Below are positions 16,857-26,152 of a stretch of DNA of 27,513 bases, in pieces (the stretch's first letter is position 1; each line of letters begins with the position of its first letter). The notes under the pieces are model-generated. The model saw nothing but the letters and a program-made list of their open reading frames with translations, was not told where the DNA came from and did no database searches. Source of the DNA: an uncultured Micrococcales bacterium (GTDB lineage Bacteria; Actinomycetota; Actinomycetes; Actinomycetales; Microbacteriaceae). The stretch covers positions 1-27,513 of the forward strand of contig CAJXTQ010000003.1 in assembly GCA_913060985.1 (NCBI GenBank). The letters run 5' to 3'. The position numbers and the translations under genes were made by a program.

Positions 16857-17834
16857 TCAATCTTGAGTCTGAAGTCCCTGCAGAGCCTCTTCAGTGTCTG
16901 GGATGCCCAACTCGTCGGCTCTTTTATCCGCCATTGCAAGTAGCCTTCTGATCCGTCCAGCTATCGCATCCTTGGTCATCGGTGGACTTGCAAGCCTGCC
17001 CAGTTCATCCAGCGACGCATTTTGATGCTCAAGCCTTAGTTCACCCGCGTACTTAAGATGCTCAGGCACTTCCTCACCAAGTATTTCTAGCGCTCTTTGC
17101 ACTCTGGCTCCGGCAGCAACAGCCGCTTGTGCACTTCTTCTTAGGTTGGCATCGTCAAAATTAGCAAGCCTTTGGTTTGGTATCTGACTACCGCGTTTTT
17201 GGCGGACTTCATCCCATTTCAGCCAGGCCTGCTCAGCGCCAAGCAGTCGCATAAGGTGACCAATTGCATCAGGCTCCCGAACCATCACCCGGTGAGTTGA
17301 GCGAACTTCTCTGGTTTTTGCTGGCACGTCTAGTCTTCGAGCTAAGCCAACTAGTGCCATTGCGGCCTCGTTGGTTGGAGCCACCACTTCTAGTGAAACC
17401 ATCTTTGAAGGATCTGAGAGGACTCCAGCAGCCATAAACGCTCCACGCCAAGCACTTATTGCCTCTTCAGTGGTGGAGCTAACCAAGTTTGCCGGCAATC
17501 CCCTAACCGGCTTCCCTTTTATGTCTATAAGCCCAGTCTGCCTTGCTAGGAGCTCTCCATGCCCAGAAACCCGCAACAGATAACCTTTGTCTCTTTTGCT
17601 TGTGGCGTTAATTACAGAGATTTCTGACTTGGATGAAAAAACCTCGGCTAGAACTTTCGAGATTCGACGAGCTAGCTCAGATTCGGATAGCTCTACTTCG
17701 ATAGCGATCCTGCCGCTAATTAGGTGAAGCCCTCCACAAAAGCGAAGCAGTGTTGCCAATTCGGCAGCCTTGGCCTCAGAGCGGGATAGCCTAACCTGCG
17801 CCATCTGCAGTCTTGCCTCAGAAGTTAGCGACAA
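16857..17834 (-). CDS. whiA: DNA-binding regulator WhiA
   Basis: WhiA is a DNA-binding protein with an N-terminal domain related to LAGLIDADG homing endonucleases and a C-terminal helix-turn-helix. In Streptomyces it controls sporulation septation genes with WhiB; in non-sporulating actinobacteria its targets are less clear, with links to cell division. The 325-residue protein has LATLLRFCGGLHLISGRIAIE (26-46), RQTGLIDIKGKPVRGLP (98-114), AWRGAFMAAGVLSDP, and the highly conserved RLANFDDANLRRSAQAAVAAGARVQRALEILG block, followed by the HTH region PPMTKDAIAGRIRRLLAMADKRA. The start is TTG 17834, immediately after the rapZ TAA stop, with GGGGAG close upstream. The yvcK gene usually found between rapZ and whiA is missing here. 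Confidence 0.95.
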   Translation of the reverse strand: MSLTSEARLQMAQVRLSRSEAKAAELATLLRFCGGLHLISGRIAIEVELSESELARRISKVLAEVFSSKSEISVINATSKRDKGYLLRVSGHGELLARQTGLIDIKGKPVRGLPANLVSSTTEEAISAWRGAFMAAGVLSDPSKMVSLEVVAPTNEAAMALVGLARRLDVPAKTREVRSTHRVMVREPDAIGHLMRLLGAEQAWLKWDEVRQKRGSQIPNQRLANFDDANLRRSAQAAVAAGARVQRALEILGEEVPEHLKYAGELRLEHQNASLDELGRLASPPMTKDAIAGRIRRLLAMADKRADELGIPDTEEALQGLQTQD

Positions 17835-18704
17835 TTACTCTCTCCCCAAATCTCGGTGGTTCACCCTCACGCGCAGGTCCTCGCCCGACAGCATATCGGC
17901 AAGTTGATTAGCTAGTGTTACAGAACGGTGTTTACCCCCGGTGCAACCAATAGCTATCGTAATGAATCTTTTGTTTTCTATTCTGTAACCTGCAAAAACG
18001 CTTGCCAGCATTTTCTTCATGTTTGAAACGAAACTCTGCGCTAGTTCGGATTCCATCACTGCTTGCTGGACTCTGAAGTCGTTGCCAGTTAGGTCCCTGA
18101 GAGATTCGTCCCAGTGTGGGTTTGGAAGAAATCTTGCGTCAAAGATCATGTCAGCATCAGACGGTGTCCCGTATTTGAAACCAAAAGACTGAATCTGTAG
18201 CTGCAGCTGATTCGCGTCCGCACCGAATTCTTCAAGGATTCGAGTCCCCAATTGATGCACATTCAGGTCGCTACTATCAATAACCACATCAGCTGCCTCG
18301 CGCAGTTCAGTGAGTTTTGCCCGCTCTTTTGTAATCCCCTCAAGAAGTCCACCGTCCCCCTGCAGCGGGTGGGGTCTTCTAACCTGTTCAAATCGCCTCA
18401 CCAAAGCCTGGTCGCTGGCCTCCAAAAAGATAATCCTTAGCTGAATATCTGCTTGCCGAAGGTTATTAATATTTGTCGATAGCTCATCAAAGAAATCTCC
18501 ACCCCGAACGTCGATAACAACAGCAAGCTTGCTTATCGGGCTTTTGTTTTTTCCAACTAATTCAGATATGGGTGGCAGCATCTGCGGTGGAAGATTGTCA
18601 ACCACATACCAACCCTGGTCTTCCAAGGTGTTTGCAACCGTTGAGCGACCAGCACCACTCATTCCAGTGACGATAAGCAATTCGGAGTTGTGCGGCTCAA
18701 CCAT
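17835..18704 (-). CDS. rapZ: RapZ/YvcJ-family nucleotide-binding protein
   Basis: Members of this family bind ATP/GTP. In E. coli RapZ is an adaptor that directs RNase E to the small RNA GlmZ and binds glucosamine-6-P; the role in actinobacteria is not settled. The 289-residue protein has the P-loop VTGMSGAGRST (12-22), VVDNLPP (34-40), FLEASDQALVRRFEQVRRPHPL, FGFKYGTPSDADMIFDARFLPNPHW, and a C-terminal IAIGCTGGKHRSV (250-262), all diagnostic. ATG 18704 has AGAAGGG six bases upstream. It lies 22 bases after uvrC, and its stop touches the whiA start. Confidence 0.95.
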   Translation of the reverse strand: MVEPHNSELLIVTGMSGAGRSTVANTLEDQGWYVVDNLPPQMLPPISELVGKNKSPISKLAVVIDVRGGDFFDELSTNINNLRQADIQLRIIFLEASDQALVRRFEQVRRPHPLQGDGGLLEGITKERAKLTELREAADVVIDSSDLNVHQLGTRILEEFGADANQLQLQIQSFGFKYGTPSDADMIFDARFLPNPHWDESLRDLTGNDFRVQQAVMESELAQSFVSNMKKMLASVFAGYRIENKRFITIAIGCTGGKHRSVTLANQLADMLSGEDLRVRVNHRDLGRE

Positions 18705-18726
18705 CTTTAACCCTTCTGATACAAGG

Positions 18727-20610
18727 TTACTGATTATCGGATGCAGATTCAGCCGATTCCTGCACAGATTTATTTAGATGACGATGAATTTCTTCGGCCA
18801 GCGCTACTCCGATCCCGGGAAGATCCGCGATCTCCTCAGCCGATGCCTCCCTCAATCGAGTTGCGGATCCGAATCTTCTTAGCAACTGCCTGGCTCGCTT
18901 ATCTCCAAGCCCAGGGACGCTGAGAAGTTGACTCTGAATACTTTTGCTTCTCTTCTTGCGCTGAGCTTCAATGGCAAATCGATGGGCTTCGTCCCTAATT
19001 CGTTGCAGCAAGAAAAGCTCGTCACTGGTTCTTGGCAGGATAACTGGAAAGTCTTCTCCGGGAACCCAAACCTCCTCGAGTCTTTTTGCGATTCCACAAA
19101 CTGCAATATCTTCCGTGCCTGAGTCGACTAGTGCTCTCCTAGCTGCATTCACCTGCGGCAGTCCCCCGTCTATCAATAAAAGACCCGGACGATAGCTGAA
19201 CTTATTCTCGTTCTGAGTTTCGCCAAGATACTTCAGTCTCCTCATCAGTACCTGATAAATCGCATCGGTATCATCGGTAAAGTTTTCGATATTGAATCTT
19301 CTATACTGCCCTTTTTTGCTTAGCCCATCCTCAAAGACCACCATAGATCCGACCGCACCGGTTCCTCCCAGGTGCGAAATGTCGTAGCACTCTATTCGCA
19401 ACGGGGCGGTTTCTAAATTTAGGGATTTTTGTATTCCGGCTAACGCATCCGCTCTGGTTGTGAAGTCGACACTTCGTTTAGATTTATAGGTTGCAAGGGT
19501 GTGCTTCGCATTTGCCAGTGCGGTTTGAGAGAGGGTTCGCTTATCGCCTCGCTGAGGGATTCTAAAGGAAACTTTCTTACCCCTCTTCTCGGATAGCCAA
19601 GTCTCTAAAGCCTCCTTATTTGTCGGCAGTGCGGGTACAAGTATTTCTTTTGGGACTGAGTTTGGTTCAATGTTGGGCTTCTCTTCGTAAACATCCTTTA
19701 TCAGCTGCTCGACTATTTCGCTGTCCGAAAGCTCATCGGCCAGGTCAATAACAAAGCCTTTGTTACCTCTGATGCGACCTCCACGCACTATGAAAAAACT
19801 GACGGCTGCGTTTAGAGAGTCTCGGGCAAGACCGAATAGGTCTGCGTCAGTTTGGTCTTGCAAGACGACCGTTGACTTCTCGAGGACCCTCTCAAGAGCT
19901 GCGATATCGTCTCGAAGCTGTGCGGCATATTCGTACTGCTGTTCTTGACTTGCTAGAGCCATTTTTTCCTGCATCGAACGCAGATAGCTTGAATCGCCCC
20001 TATTCATGAAATCACCAAGCGATTTGGCGATCGACTTGTGGGCTGCCTGGTCAATTCTTCCAACGCAAGGCGCGGAGCACTTACCAATCTCTGCAAGAAT
20101 GCATGGTCGATCATTTTTCTTTGCATTGTCAAAAACTGATTTCGAACAACTTCGAACCGGAAATACCTTCAATAAGTTATCTAGCGTCTCCCTAATTGCC
20201 CAGGCCTGAGTGTAGGGACCAAAATATTTGACCCCCTTCAACTCTCGATTTCTAGTGACAAAGGCCCTTGGTATTTCCTCGCGCATGCTGATTGCCAAAT
20301 AGGGATAGCTCTTATCGTCTCTAAATCGGACGTTGAATAGGGGATCGTATTGCTTGATCCACATAAACTCCAGCTGCAGTGCTTCATATTCACTGTCGAC
20401 AATTGTCCAGGTGACATCTGCGGCTGTTTCAACCATTCGCCTGGTGCGCTCGTGAAGTTTTTGTTGATTTCCAAAATAGCTTGTTAGGCGAGCACGAAGG
20501 TTTTTTGCCTTACCTACGTAAATAACCCTGTCATTGGCGTCCATGAACCTGTAAACACCGGGTTGGGTGGGTATAGATGAGGTTTCTGGTCGAAAGCTTG
20601 GCTTGGTCAT
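18727..20610 (-). CDS. uvrC: UvrABC excinuclease subunit C
   Basis: UvrC makes the dual incisions around a lesion once UvrB is loaded. The 627-residue protein contains the GIY-YIG nuclease domain (PGVYRFMDANDRVIYVGKAKNLR, 17-39) for the 3' cut, a Cys-containing region (CILAEIGKCSAPCVG), the UVR UvrB-binding segment (about 208-241), the RNase H-like domain for the 5' cut with ECYDISH and LLIDGGLPQV, and tandem helix-hairpin-helix motifs at the C terminus (SVPGLGDKRARQLLRRFG and LPGIGVALAEEI). ATG 20610 overlaps the uvrA stop by one base (TGATG). uvrB, uvrA and uvrC are contiguous here, so all three incision subunits may be made from one message. Confidence 0.97.
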   Translation of the reverse strand: MTKPSFRPETSSIPTQPGVYRFMDANDRVIYVGKAKNLRARLTSYFGNQQKLHERTRRMVETAADVTWTIVDSEYEALQLEFMWIKQYDPLFNVRFRDDKSYPYLAISMREEIPRAFVTRNRELKGVKYFGPYTQAWAIRETLDNLLKVFPVRSCSKSVFDNAKKNDRPCILAEIGKCSAPCVGRIDQAAHKSIAKSLGDFMNRGDSSYLRSMQEKMALASQEQQYEYAAQLRDDIAALERVLEKSTVVLQDQTDADLFGLARDSLNAAVSFFIVRGGRIRGNKGFVIDLADELSDSEIVEQLIKDVYEEKPNIEPNSVPKEILVPALPTNKEALETWLSEKRGKKVSFRIPQRGDKRTLSQTALANAKHTLATYKSKRSVDFTTRADALAGIQKSLNLETAPLRIECYDISHLGGTGAVGSMVVFEDGLSKKGQYRRFNIENFTDDTDAIYQVLMRRLKYLGETQNENKFSYRPGLLLIDGGLPQVNAARRALVDSGTEDIAVCGIAKRLEEVWVPGEDFPVILPRTSDELFLLQRIRDEAHRFAIEAQRKKRSKSIQSQLLSVPGLGDKRARQLLRRFGSATRLREASAEEIADLPGIGVALAEEIHRHLNKSVQESAESASDNQ

Positions 20611-23453
20611 CAGAGTATCTCGGCTAGGAATTCTCCAGTATGTGAACCTGCGGTCTTACTGACCTTCTCTGGCGTTCCTTGTGCAACGACCAATCCTCCC
20701 CCGTCACCGCCCTCGGGTCCCATGTCGATTATCCAATCGGCACTGCGAATAACATCGAGGTTGTGTTCGATTACCACAACGGTGTTGCCTTTATCCACAA
20801 GGCTATTTAGAACTTTGAGCAGCTTTTGAACATCCTCAAAATGCAGTCCGGTGGTCGGCTCATCTAGAACATAGATACTTCTACCGTTGCTTCGTTTTTG
20901 AAGCTCAGTCGCAAGTTTGACTCTTTGCGCCTCGCCACCGGAAAGGGTGGTTGCGCTTTGGCCCAGTCGAACGTAGCCAAGACCGACCTCAACAAGAGTT
21001 TCAAGATATCGAGCGATTGAGCTAATTGGTTTAAAAAACTCCGCGGCTTCACTGATTGGCATTTCAAGCACGTCGGAAATGGTTTTTCCTTTGTAGTGAA
21101 CCTGTAGGGTCTCTCTGTTGTATCTTGCACCTTTGCAGTCTTCACAAACCACGTAGACATCTGGCAGAAAGTTCATTTCTATTCGAATTGTTCCGTCCCC
21201 ACTGCAGGTCTCGCACCTTCCCCCTTTTACGTTGAAGCTAAATCTCCCCTGTTGGTAGCCTCGAACCTTTGCCTCCTGGGTGTCGGCAAAAAGCTTTCTG
21301 ATGTGGTCAAAAACACCCGTGTAGGTAGCGGGATTACTGCGCGGAGTTCGACCGATCGGGTTTTGGTCGACATGAACGACTTTGTCCAGGTTTTCTATAC
21401 CCTCAATCCTTATGTGCTTGCCCGGCACCAGTTTCGCCTTATTGAGATTGTTTGCAAGAGATCTGTAAAGCACGTCGTTGACCAGGGAAGATTTTCCACT
21501 TCCACTAACCCCTGTTACAGCGGTGAGGACGCCTAGTGGGATGCTTACATCCACATTTTTTAGATTATTTGCCTTAGCGCCAACGATCTTCAGTTTCTCT
21601 GTTCTTGGCTTACGTCTTTTTGGGGGTGTCTTGATTTCTAGTTGTTTTGAAAGGTATTTGCCGGTGATCGAGTCTTTGTTTTTTAGTATCGCCTTGTAAC
21701 TGCCGCTGTGGACCACATTCCCACCATCAATGCCTGCTGTTGGACCAATGTCTACCAGCCAGTCAGCGGCAAGGATTGTATCTTCATCGTGTTCGACGAC
21801 GATCAAGGTATTTCCAAGATCCCTCAGTCTTTCCAGGGTTTGTATAAGTCGACGATTATCTCTTTGGTGAAGACCAATGCTGGGTTCGTCCAAAACGTAT
21901 AGAACTCCCGTGAGCCCTGCCCCTATTTGTGTTGCCAATCGAATTCGCTGGGCTTCTCCACCAGATAGGGAACCTGCACTTCGTTCAAGATTCAAATACC
22001 CCAAACCTACGGAAAGTAGAAACTCAAGGCGTGCTCTGATCTCTCGCAAAACCTGCCCCGCAATCTTTGCTTCTTTTTCATTCAGTTTGATGGACTCGAA
22101 GAATGCAAAGCAGTCATTCAGACTAAGTTTCACGACATCGTGGATCGATTGCTTGGATACCTTCACCGCCAGAACCTCAGGCCTCAACCTTGCGCCATCA
22201 CAGACGGGGCAAGGAATTTCTCGCAGATAACCTGCGTATTTACCACGCATGTAATCGCTGTCTGTTTCGTTGTACTTTCGCTCCACGTATGGAAGAACGC
22301 CTTCAAAACCGCTGGTGTAGCGCATTTCGCGACCGTATCTGGATCTCCACCTGACCTGGACTTTGAAGTCGTTTCCGTACAGAATCGCCTGCTGTATCTC
22401 TTCAGGAAGGTCCTGCCAAGGAGTGTCCAGATCGAATTCAAGGTCGTCGGCCAAACCCTTTAGCAGTCTTACAAAGTAGTTATAGAGCCCTTTTCCTTGA
22501 GTCGACCAGGGAATGATTGCACCTTCGGTAAGGGTTTTTGCAGGGTCGCCAATTACAAGTTCGGGGTCAACTGCCATTTTGACTCCAAGCCCTGTACATT
22601 CTGGGCAAGCTCCGAATGGAGCATTGAAACTAAATGTTCTCGGTTCTATGTCAGTCAAAGCCAGTTGGTGCTGATTGGGGCAACTCAAGTTCTCGCTGAA
22701 TGTTCTAGAAGTATCTGAATCAACAAAATTGATTACAACCCGTCCGTCAGCCAGGTTTAGGGCGGTTTCTATGGAGTCTGTGAGCCGATTGGCAATGTCT
22801 TCCCTTATCACCATTCGATCCACAACAACGCTTATGTCGTGCTTGTATGACTTTTTCAGCGGCTTTGCCTCGGCTAAAACCACTTGTTCTCCATCGACTA
22901 TTGCTCTGGCGTAGCCTTGGGCCTGCAAAGAAGAGAACAGGTCAGCAAATTCCCCCTTTTTCTGTTGAACTATGGGCGCCAGAACTAGAAACCTGGTCCC
23001 CTCTTCCTCTTTGAGTAACTGATCAACTATTTGCTGCGGAGTTTGCTTGGAAATAACTTCACCGCATTCGTGGCAATGCGGGATTCCAATTCTTGACCAT
23101 AGCAATCTCAGATAATCGTGGATCTCGGTAATGGTGCCCACCGTAGATCTGGGATTCCTGTTAGTAGATTTCTGATCAATGGAGACTGCCGGCGAGAGCC
23201 CTTCTATAAAATCTACGTCTGGTCTATCAACTTGGCCCAGAAATTGTCGGGCATAGGCCGATAGGGACTCCACATATCTTCGTTGACCCTCCGCGAATAT
23301 GGTGTCAAAAGCCAGCGAGGATTTGCCTGAGCCGCTCAGCCCGGTGAAAACGACCAACTTGTCTTTTGGTATTTCTAGATCAAGATTTTTAAGGTTGTGA
23401 ACTCGAGCACCCTTAACATGCAAAACATTTCCCTTTGGTTTCTCTATGTGCAT
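20610..23453 (-). CDS. uvrA: UvrABC excinuclease subunit A
   Basis: UvrA is the damage-sensing ABC-type ATPase that loads UvrB onto DNA. The 947-residue protein has two ABC modules: Walker [10 protein letters not shown] (38-46) with the first signature [12 protein letters not shown] and [15 protein letters not shown], and a second Walker [10 protein letters not shown] with [12 protein letters not shown] and [14 protein letters not shown]. Zinc-binding cysteines are seen in CHECGE, CPNQH...[17 protein letters not shown], and the C-terminal finger CETCSGDG...[13 protein letters not shown] 23453 has AGGA six bases upstream, partly made from the uvrB stop. The length and all nucleotide-binding motifs are intact. 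Confidence 0.98.
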   Translation of the reverse strand: MHIEKPKGNVLHVKGARVHNLKNLDLEIPKDKLVVFTGLSGSGKSSLAFDTIFAEGQRRYVESLSAYARQFLGQVDRPDVDFIEGLSPAVSIDQKSTNRNPRSTVGTITEIHDYLRLLWSRIGIPHCHECGEVISKQTPQQIVDQLLKEEEGTRFLVLAPIVQQKKGEFADLFSSLQAQGYARAIVDGEQVVLAEAKPLKKSYKHDISVVVDRMVIREDIANRLTDSIETALNLADGRVVINFVDSDTSRTFSENLSCPNQHQLALTDIEPRTFSFNAPFGACPECTGLGVKMAVDPELVIGDPAKTLTEGAIIPWSTQGKGLYNYFVRLLKGLADDLEFDLDTPWQDLPEEIQQAILYGNDFKVQVRWRSRYGREMRYTSGFEGVLPYVERKYNETDSDYMRGKYAGYLREIPCPVCDGARLRPEVLAVKVSKQSIHDVVKLSLNDCFAFFESIKLNEKEAKIAGQVLREIRARLEFLLSVGLGYLNLERSAGSLSGGEAQRIRLATQIGAGLTGVLYVLDEPSIGLHQRDNRRLIQTLERLRDLGNTLIVVEHDEDTILAADWLVDIGPTAGIDGGNVVHSGSYKAILKNKDSITGKYLSKQLEIKTPPKRRKPRTEKLKIVGAKANNLKNVDVSIPLGVLTAVTGVSGSGKSSLVNDVLYRSLANNLNKAKLVPGKHIRIEGIENLDKVVHVDQNPIGRTPRSNPATYTGVFDHIRKLFADTQEAKVRGYQQGRFSFNVKGGRCETCSGDGTIRIEMNFLPDVYVVCEDCKGARYNRETLQVHYKGKTISDVLEMPISEAAEFFKPISSIARYLETLVEVGLGYVRLGQSATTLSGGEAQRVKLATELQKRSNGRSIYVLDEPTTGLHFEDVQKLLKVLNSLVDKGNTVVVIEHNLDVIRSADWIIDMGPEGGDGGGLVVAQGTPEKVSKTAGSHTGEFLAEIL

Positions 23454-23460
23454 GTTTTTC

Positions 23461-25533
23461 CTATGCGTGTCCCGCAGATTCCATCTGCCTTACTTCGCGC
23501 TTTAGTTCGCTTATTTCATCTCGAATGCGAGCGGCCAACTCGAATTGTAGTTCATCAGCCGCCGACCTCATTTGTGCATCAAGCTCTGCAATGGTCTCCA
23601 AAAGCTGTTTCTTTCCAGCACCAGCAATTGAACTCCTGCCCCTCATTGGCTCTGCCGACTGTTTTCTCTTGGGCTCATACTTCAAGCTTTCCAATAGGCT
23701 CTCAGTGTCTGCCTGCTCTCTTGCGAGTTGGTCAGTAATGTCTGAGATCTGCTTACGCAGAGGCGTGGGGTCGATACCGTTTACCCTGTTGAACTCCAAT
23801 TGCTTCGTTCTTCTTCGCTCAGTCTCGTCGATAGCTCTCTTCATTGAGTCGGTTACCTTATCGGCATACAAGTGGACTTCTCCATTGACATTTCTGGCAG
23901 CTCGACCAATTGTTTGAATCAGCGAAGAGGTTGACCTCAAAAAGCCCTCTTTGTCTGCATCCAAAATGGCGACCAGTGACACCTCTGGTAGGTCAAGCCC
24001 CTCTCTAAGCAGGTTTATACCAATCAAAACGTCATAGATGCCCTGACGAAGTTCGCGCAGAAGCTCTACTCTTCTCAGTGTGTCGACATCACTGTGGAGG
24101 TAGCGAACTCTGACCCCTGCCTCAGTGAAAAAATCAGTCAGTTCCTCTGCTAGTTTCTTGGTGAGTGTGGTGACCAAGACTCTTTCATCTCGCTCTGCCC
24201 TTAATCTGACCTCTTCCAACAAATCATCAATCTGACCTTTGGCGGGCTTTACTACCAACTTTGGATCCACTAGCCCCGTGGGTCGAATAATCTGCTCAAC
24301 GTATCCATCGCTCTTCTCCAGTTCGTATTTTGCTGGCGTCGCCGACAAATAAACCGTTTGTCCAGTCCTCTCTAAAAATTCATCAAATCGAAGCGGCCTG
24401 TTATCTAAGGCCGACGGTAGGCGAAAACCATGTTCAACCAGGGTTCGTTTTCTAGAGGCATCTCCCTCATACATCCCACCTATCTGTGGAACCGTCACGT
24501 GAGATTCGTCAATCACCGTTATAAAATCATCAGGAAAGTAATCAAGCAAACAGCTTGGGGGTTCCCCTTGGTCGCGCCCGTCAATGTGTCTTGAATAGTT
24601 TTCAATGCCGGAGCAGAATCCAAGTTCACGAATCATTTCTAAATCGAAATTTGTGCGCATCTTAATCCTCTGGGCCTCAAGCAATTTACCCTGAGTTTCA
24701 AGTTCCCTGTGCCTATGCTCCAGCTCCTCCTCAATTGCCTCTATTGCCTTGCCCATCCGTTCCGCAGGCGCAACATAGTAGCTAGCGGGAAAAATAGCCA
24801 CGGTATCTAGTTCATTTAGGATTTCGCCGGTGAGTGGGTGGATATTGTAAATCTTTTCAATCTCATCTCCGAAAAACTCGATCCTCGTTGCTTGCTCATC
24901 GTAGACAGCAATGATCTCTACCGTGTCGCCTTTAACCCGGAAATTTCCGCGAGAGAAATCAATATCATTCCGTTGATACTGGATTTCGACAAACTGTCTA
25001 ATCAAATCATCACGATCAATGTTCTGACCGACATGCAAGGCAACTGCCTGACCAAGGTATTCTTTTGGCGCCCCCAGACCGTAAATGCAGCTGACGGTTG
25101 AAACCACTATTACATCTCGGCGACTTAGAAGACTCATAGTCGCTGAGTATCTGAGCCTCTCAACCTCTTCATTGATTGTTGCGTCCTTTTCAATAAAGGT
25201 ATCGGACTGCGGAACATAAGCCTCGGGTTGGTAATAGTCGTAGTAACTAACGAAATATTCAACGGCATTTTCAGGAAATAGCTGCCTGAATTCGTTGGCG
25301 AGCTGTGCGGCAAGCGTCTTGTTGTGGGCAAGAATTAAAGTAGGCCGCTGCATCTCTTCGATCAACCATGCAGTTGTCGCACTTTTTCCGGTACCGGTAG
25401 CACCCAAGAGAACAACATCGGTTTCTCCATCGTTTAGTCTTTTTGCAAGCTCCTGGATAGCCTTTGGTTGGTCTCCACTTGGTTGGTAGTCACTGACAAC
25501 CTTGAATGGCTTGTATTCTCTTCGGGGTTCCAC
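23461..25533 (-). CDS. uvrB: UvrABC excinuclease subunit B
   Basis: UvrB is the helicase-like subunit that verifies damage and recruits UvrC. The 690-residue protein shows Walker [12 protein letters not shown] (44-54), the damage-probing beta-hairpin [12 protein letters not shown] (97-108), motif [10 protein letters not shown], the R/G-rich motif [11 protein letters not shown], and a C-terminal UVR coiled-coil domain (about 645-680) that contacts UvrC. The start is GTG 25533, two bases after the coaE stop; a GGAG lies 11 bases upstream, a long spacing, but the N terminus [23 protein letters not shown] fits relatives. uvrA follows seven bases downstream. Confidence 0.97.
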   Translation of the reverse strand: MEPRREYKPFKVVSDYQPSGDQPKAIQELAKRLNDGETDVVLLGATGTGKSATTAWLIEEMQRPTLILAHNKTLAAQLANEFRQLFPENAVEYFVSYYDYYQPEAYVPQSDTFIEKDATINEEVERLRYSATMSLLSRRDVIVVSTVSCIYGLGAPKEYLGQAVALHVGQNIDRDDLIRQFVEIQYQRNDIDFSRGNFRVKGDTVEIIAVYDEQATRIEFFGDEIEKIYNIHPLTGEILNELDTVAIFPASYYVAPAERMGKAIEAIEEELEHRHRELETQGKLLEAQRIKMRTNFDLEMIRELGFCSGIENYSRHIDGRDQGEPPSCLLDYFPDDFITVIDESHVTVPQIGGMYEGDASRKRTLVEHGFRLPSALDNRPLRFDEFLERTGQTVYLSATPAKYELEKSDGYVEQIIRPTGLVDPKLVVKPAKGQIDDLLEEVRLRAERDERVLVTTLTKKLAEELTDFFTEAGVRVRYLHSDVDTLRRVELLRELRQGIYDVLIGINLLREGLDLPEVSLVAILDADKEGFLRSTSSLIQTIGRAARNVNGEVHLYADKVTDSMKRAIDETERRRTKQLEFNRVNGIDPTPLRKQISDITDQLAREQADTESLLESLKYEPKRKQSAEPMRGRSSIAGAGKKQLLETIAELDAQMRSAADELQFELAARIRDEISELKREVRQMESAGHA

Positions 25534-25535
25534 CC

Positions 25536-26147
25536 TCAGTTCAACTCCATTTTCGAATCCCTCATTTCCTCAAGAAACATCCACAGTTGCTCCACCCGCT
25601 CCTGCAGTTGCTCGAGCGTGCAATCACTGTCAATAACATAGTCAGCGACTGACTCTCTTTGATCTCTGGAAGCCTGTGAGGAAATTCTGCTCTTAGCCTC
25701 TTTGCGGCTCATTGAGCGATGATCCTTCAGCCTGCTCACTCTCGTTTCCTCTTCTGCTTCGACGGTCACGACTGTGTCGAAATCATAATTGGCAGCAGAT
25801 TCCACCAATAGTGGAATTTGATAGACGACAATTCCTGGAGTTTGGTCGAATATTGCCTTGGATTGAGTGCGAATTAGCGGGTGAAGAATTTCCTCAAGGC
25901 GCCTTCGTTTCTCAGGGTCGGTAAAGACTATCTCTGCAAGTTTCTGCCTATCGAGACTTCCTGATTCATAGAGGTCTTTACCAAAGGAAGACTGGATGCT
26001 TTCGGCCCCTGTTGTACCGGGCTCGACAACATCTCTGGCTATTTGATCGGAGTCAATCACAGAAGCCCCCATGCTCGAAAGCATGGAGGCAACTGTAGAT
26101 TTACCACTGGCGATTCCGCCGGTCAATGCGACCAGGAGATCAGCCAT
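25536..26147 (-). CDS. coaE: Dephospho-CoA kinase
   Basis: CoaE phosphorylates the 3'-OH of dephospho-CoA, the last step of coenzyme A synthesis. The 203-residue protein has the P-loop [11 protein letters not shown] (8-18), [15 protein letters not shown] (31-45), [15 protein letters not shown] (the family's PLLxE motif) and the lid-domain arginines in [20 protein letters not shown]. Many actinobacterial CoaE proteins carry a C-terminal GrpB/UPF0157 extension of about 200 residues; it is absent here. ATG 26147 lies five bases after the rpsA stop. The rpsA-coaE-uvrB order is conserved in actinobacteria. Confidence 0.95.
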   Translation of the reverse strand: MADLLVALTGGIASGKSTVASMLSSMGASVIDSDQIARDVVEPGTTGAESIQSSFGKDLYESGSLDRQKLAEIVFTDPEKRRRLEEILHPLIRTQSKAIFDQTPGIVVYQIPLLVESAANYDFDTVVTVEAEEETRVSRLKDHRSMSRKEAKSRISSQASRDQRESVADYVIDSDCTLEQLQERVEQLWMFLEEMRDSKMELN

Positions 26148-26152
26148 TGAAA

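Noticed and set aside
23435..23917. 160-codon open frame on the plus strand opposite the uvrB C terminus
   Set aside because: Ser/Leu-rich antisense reading of the UVR domain; no ribosome site or family resemblance.
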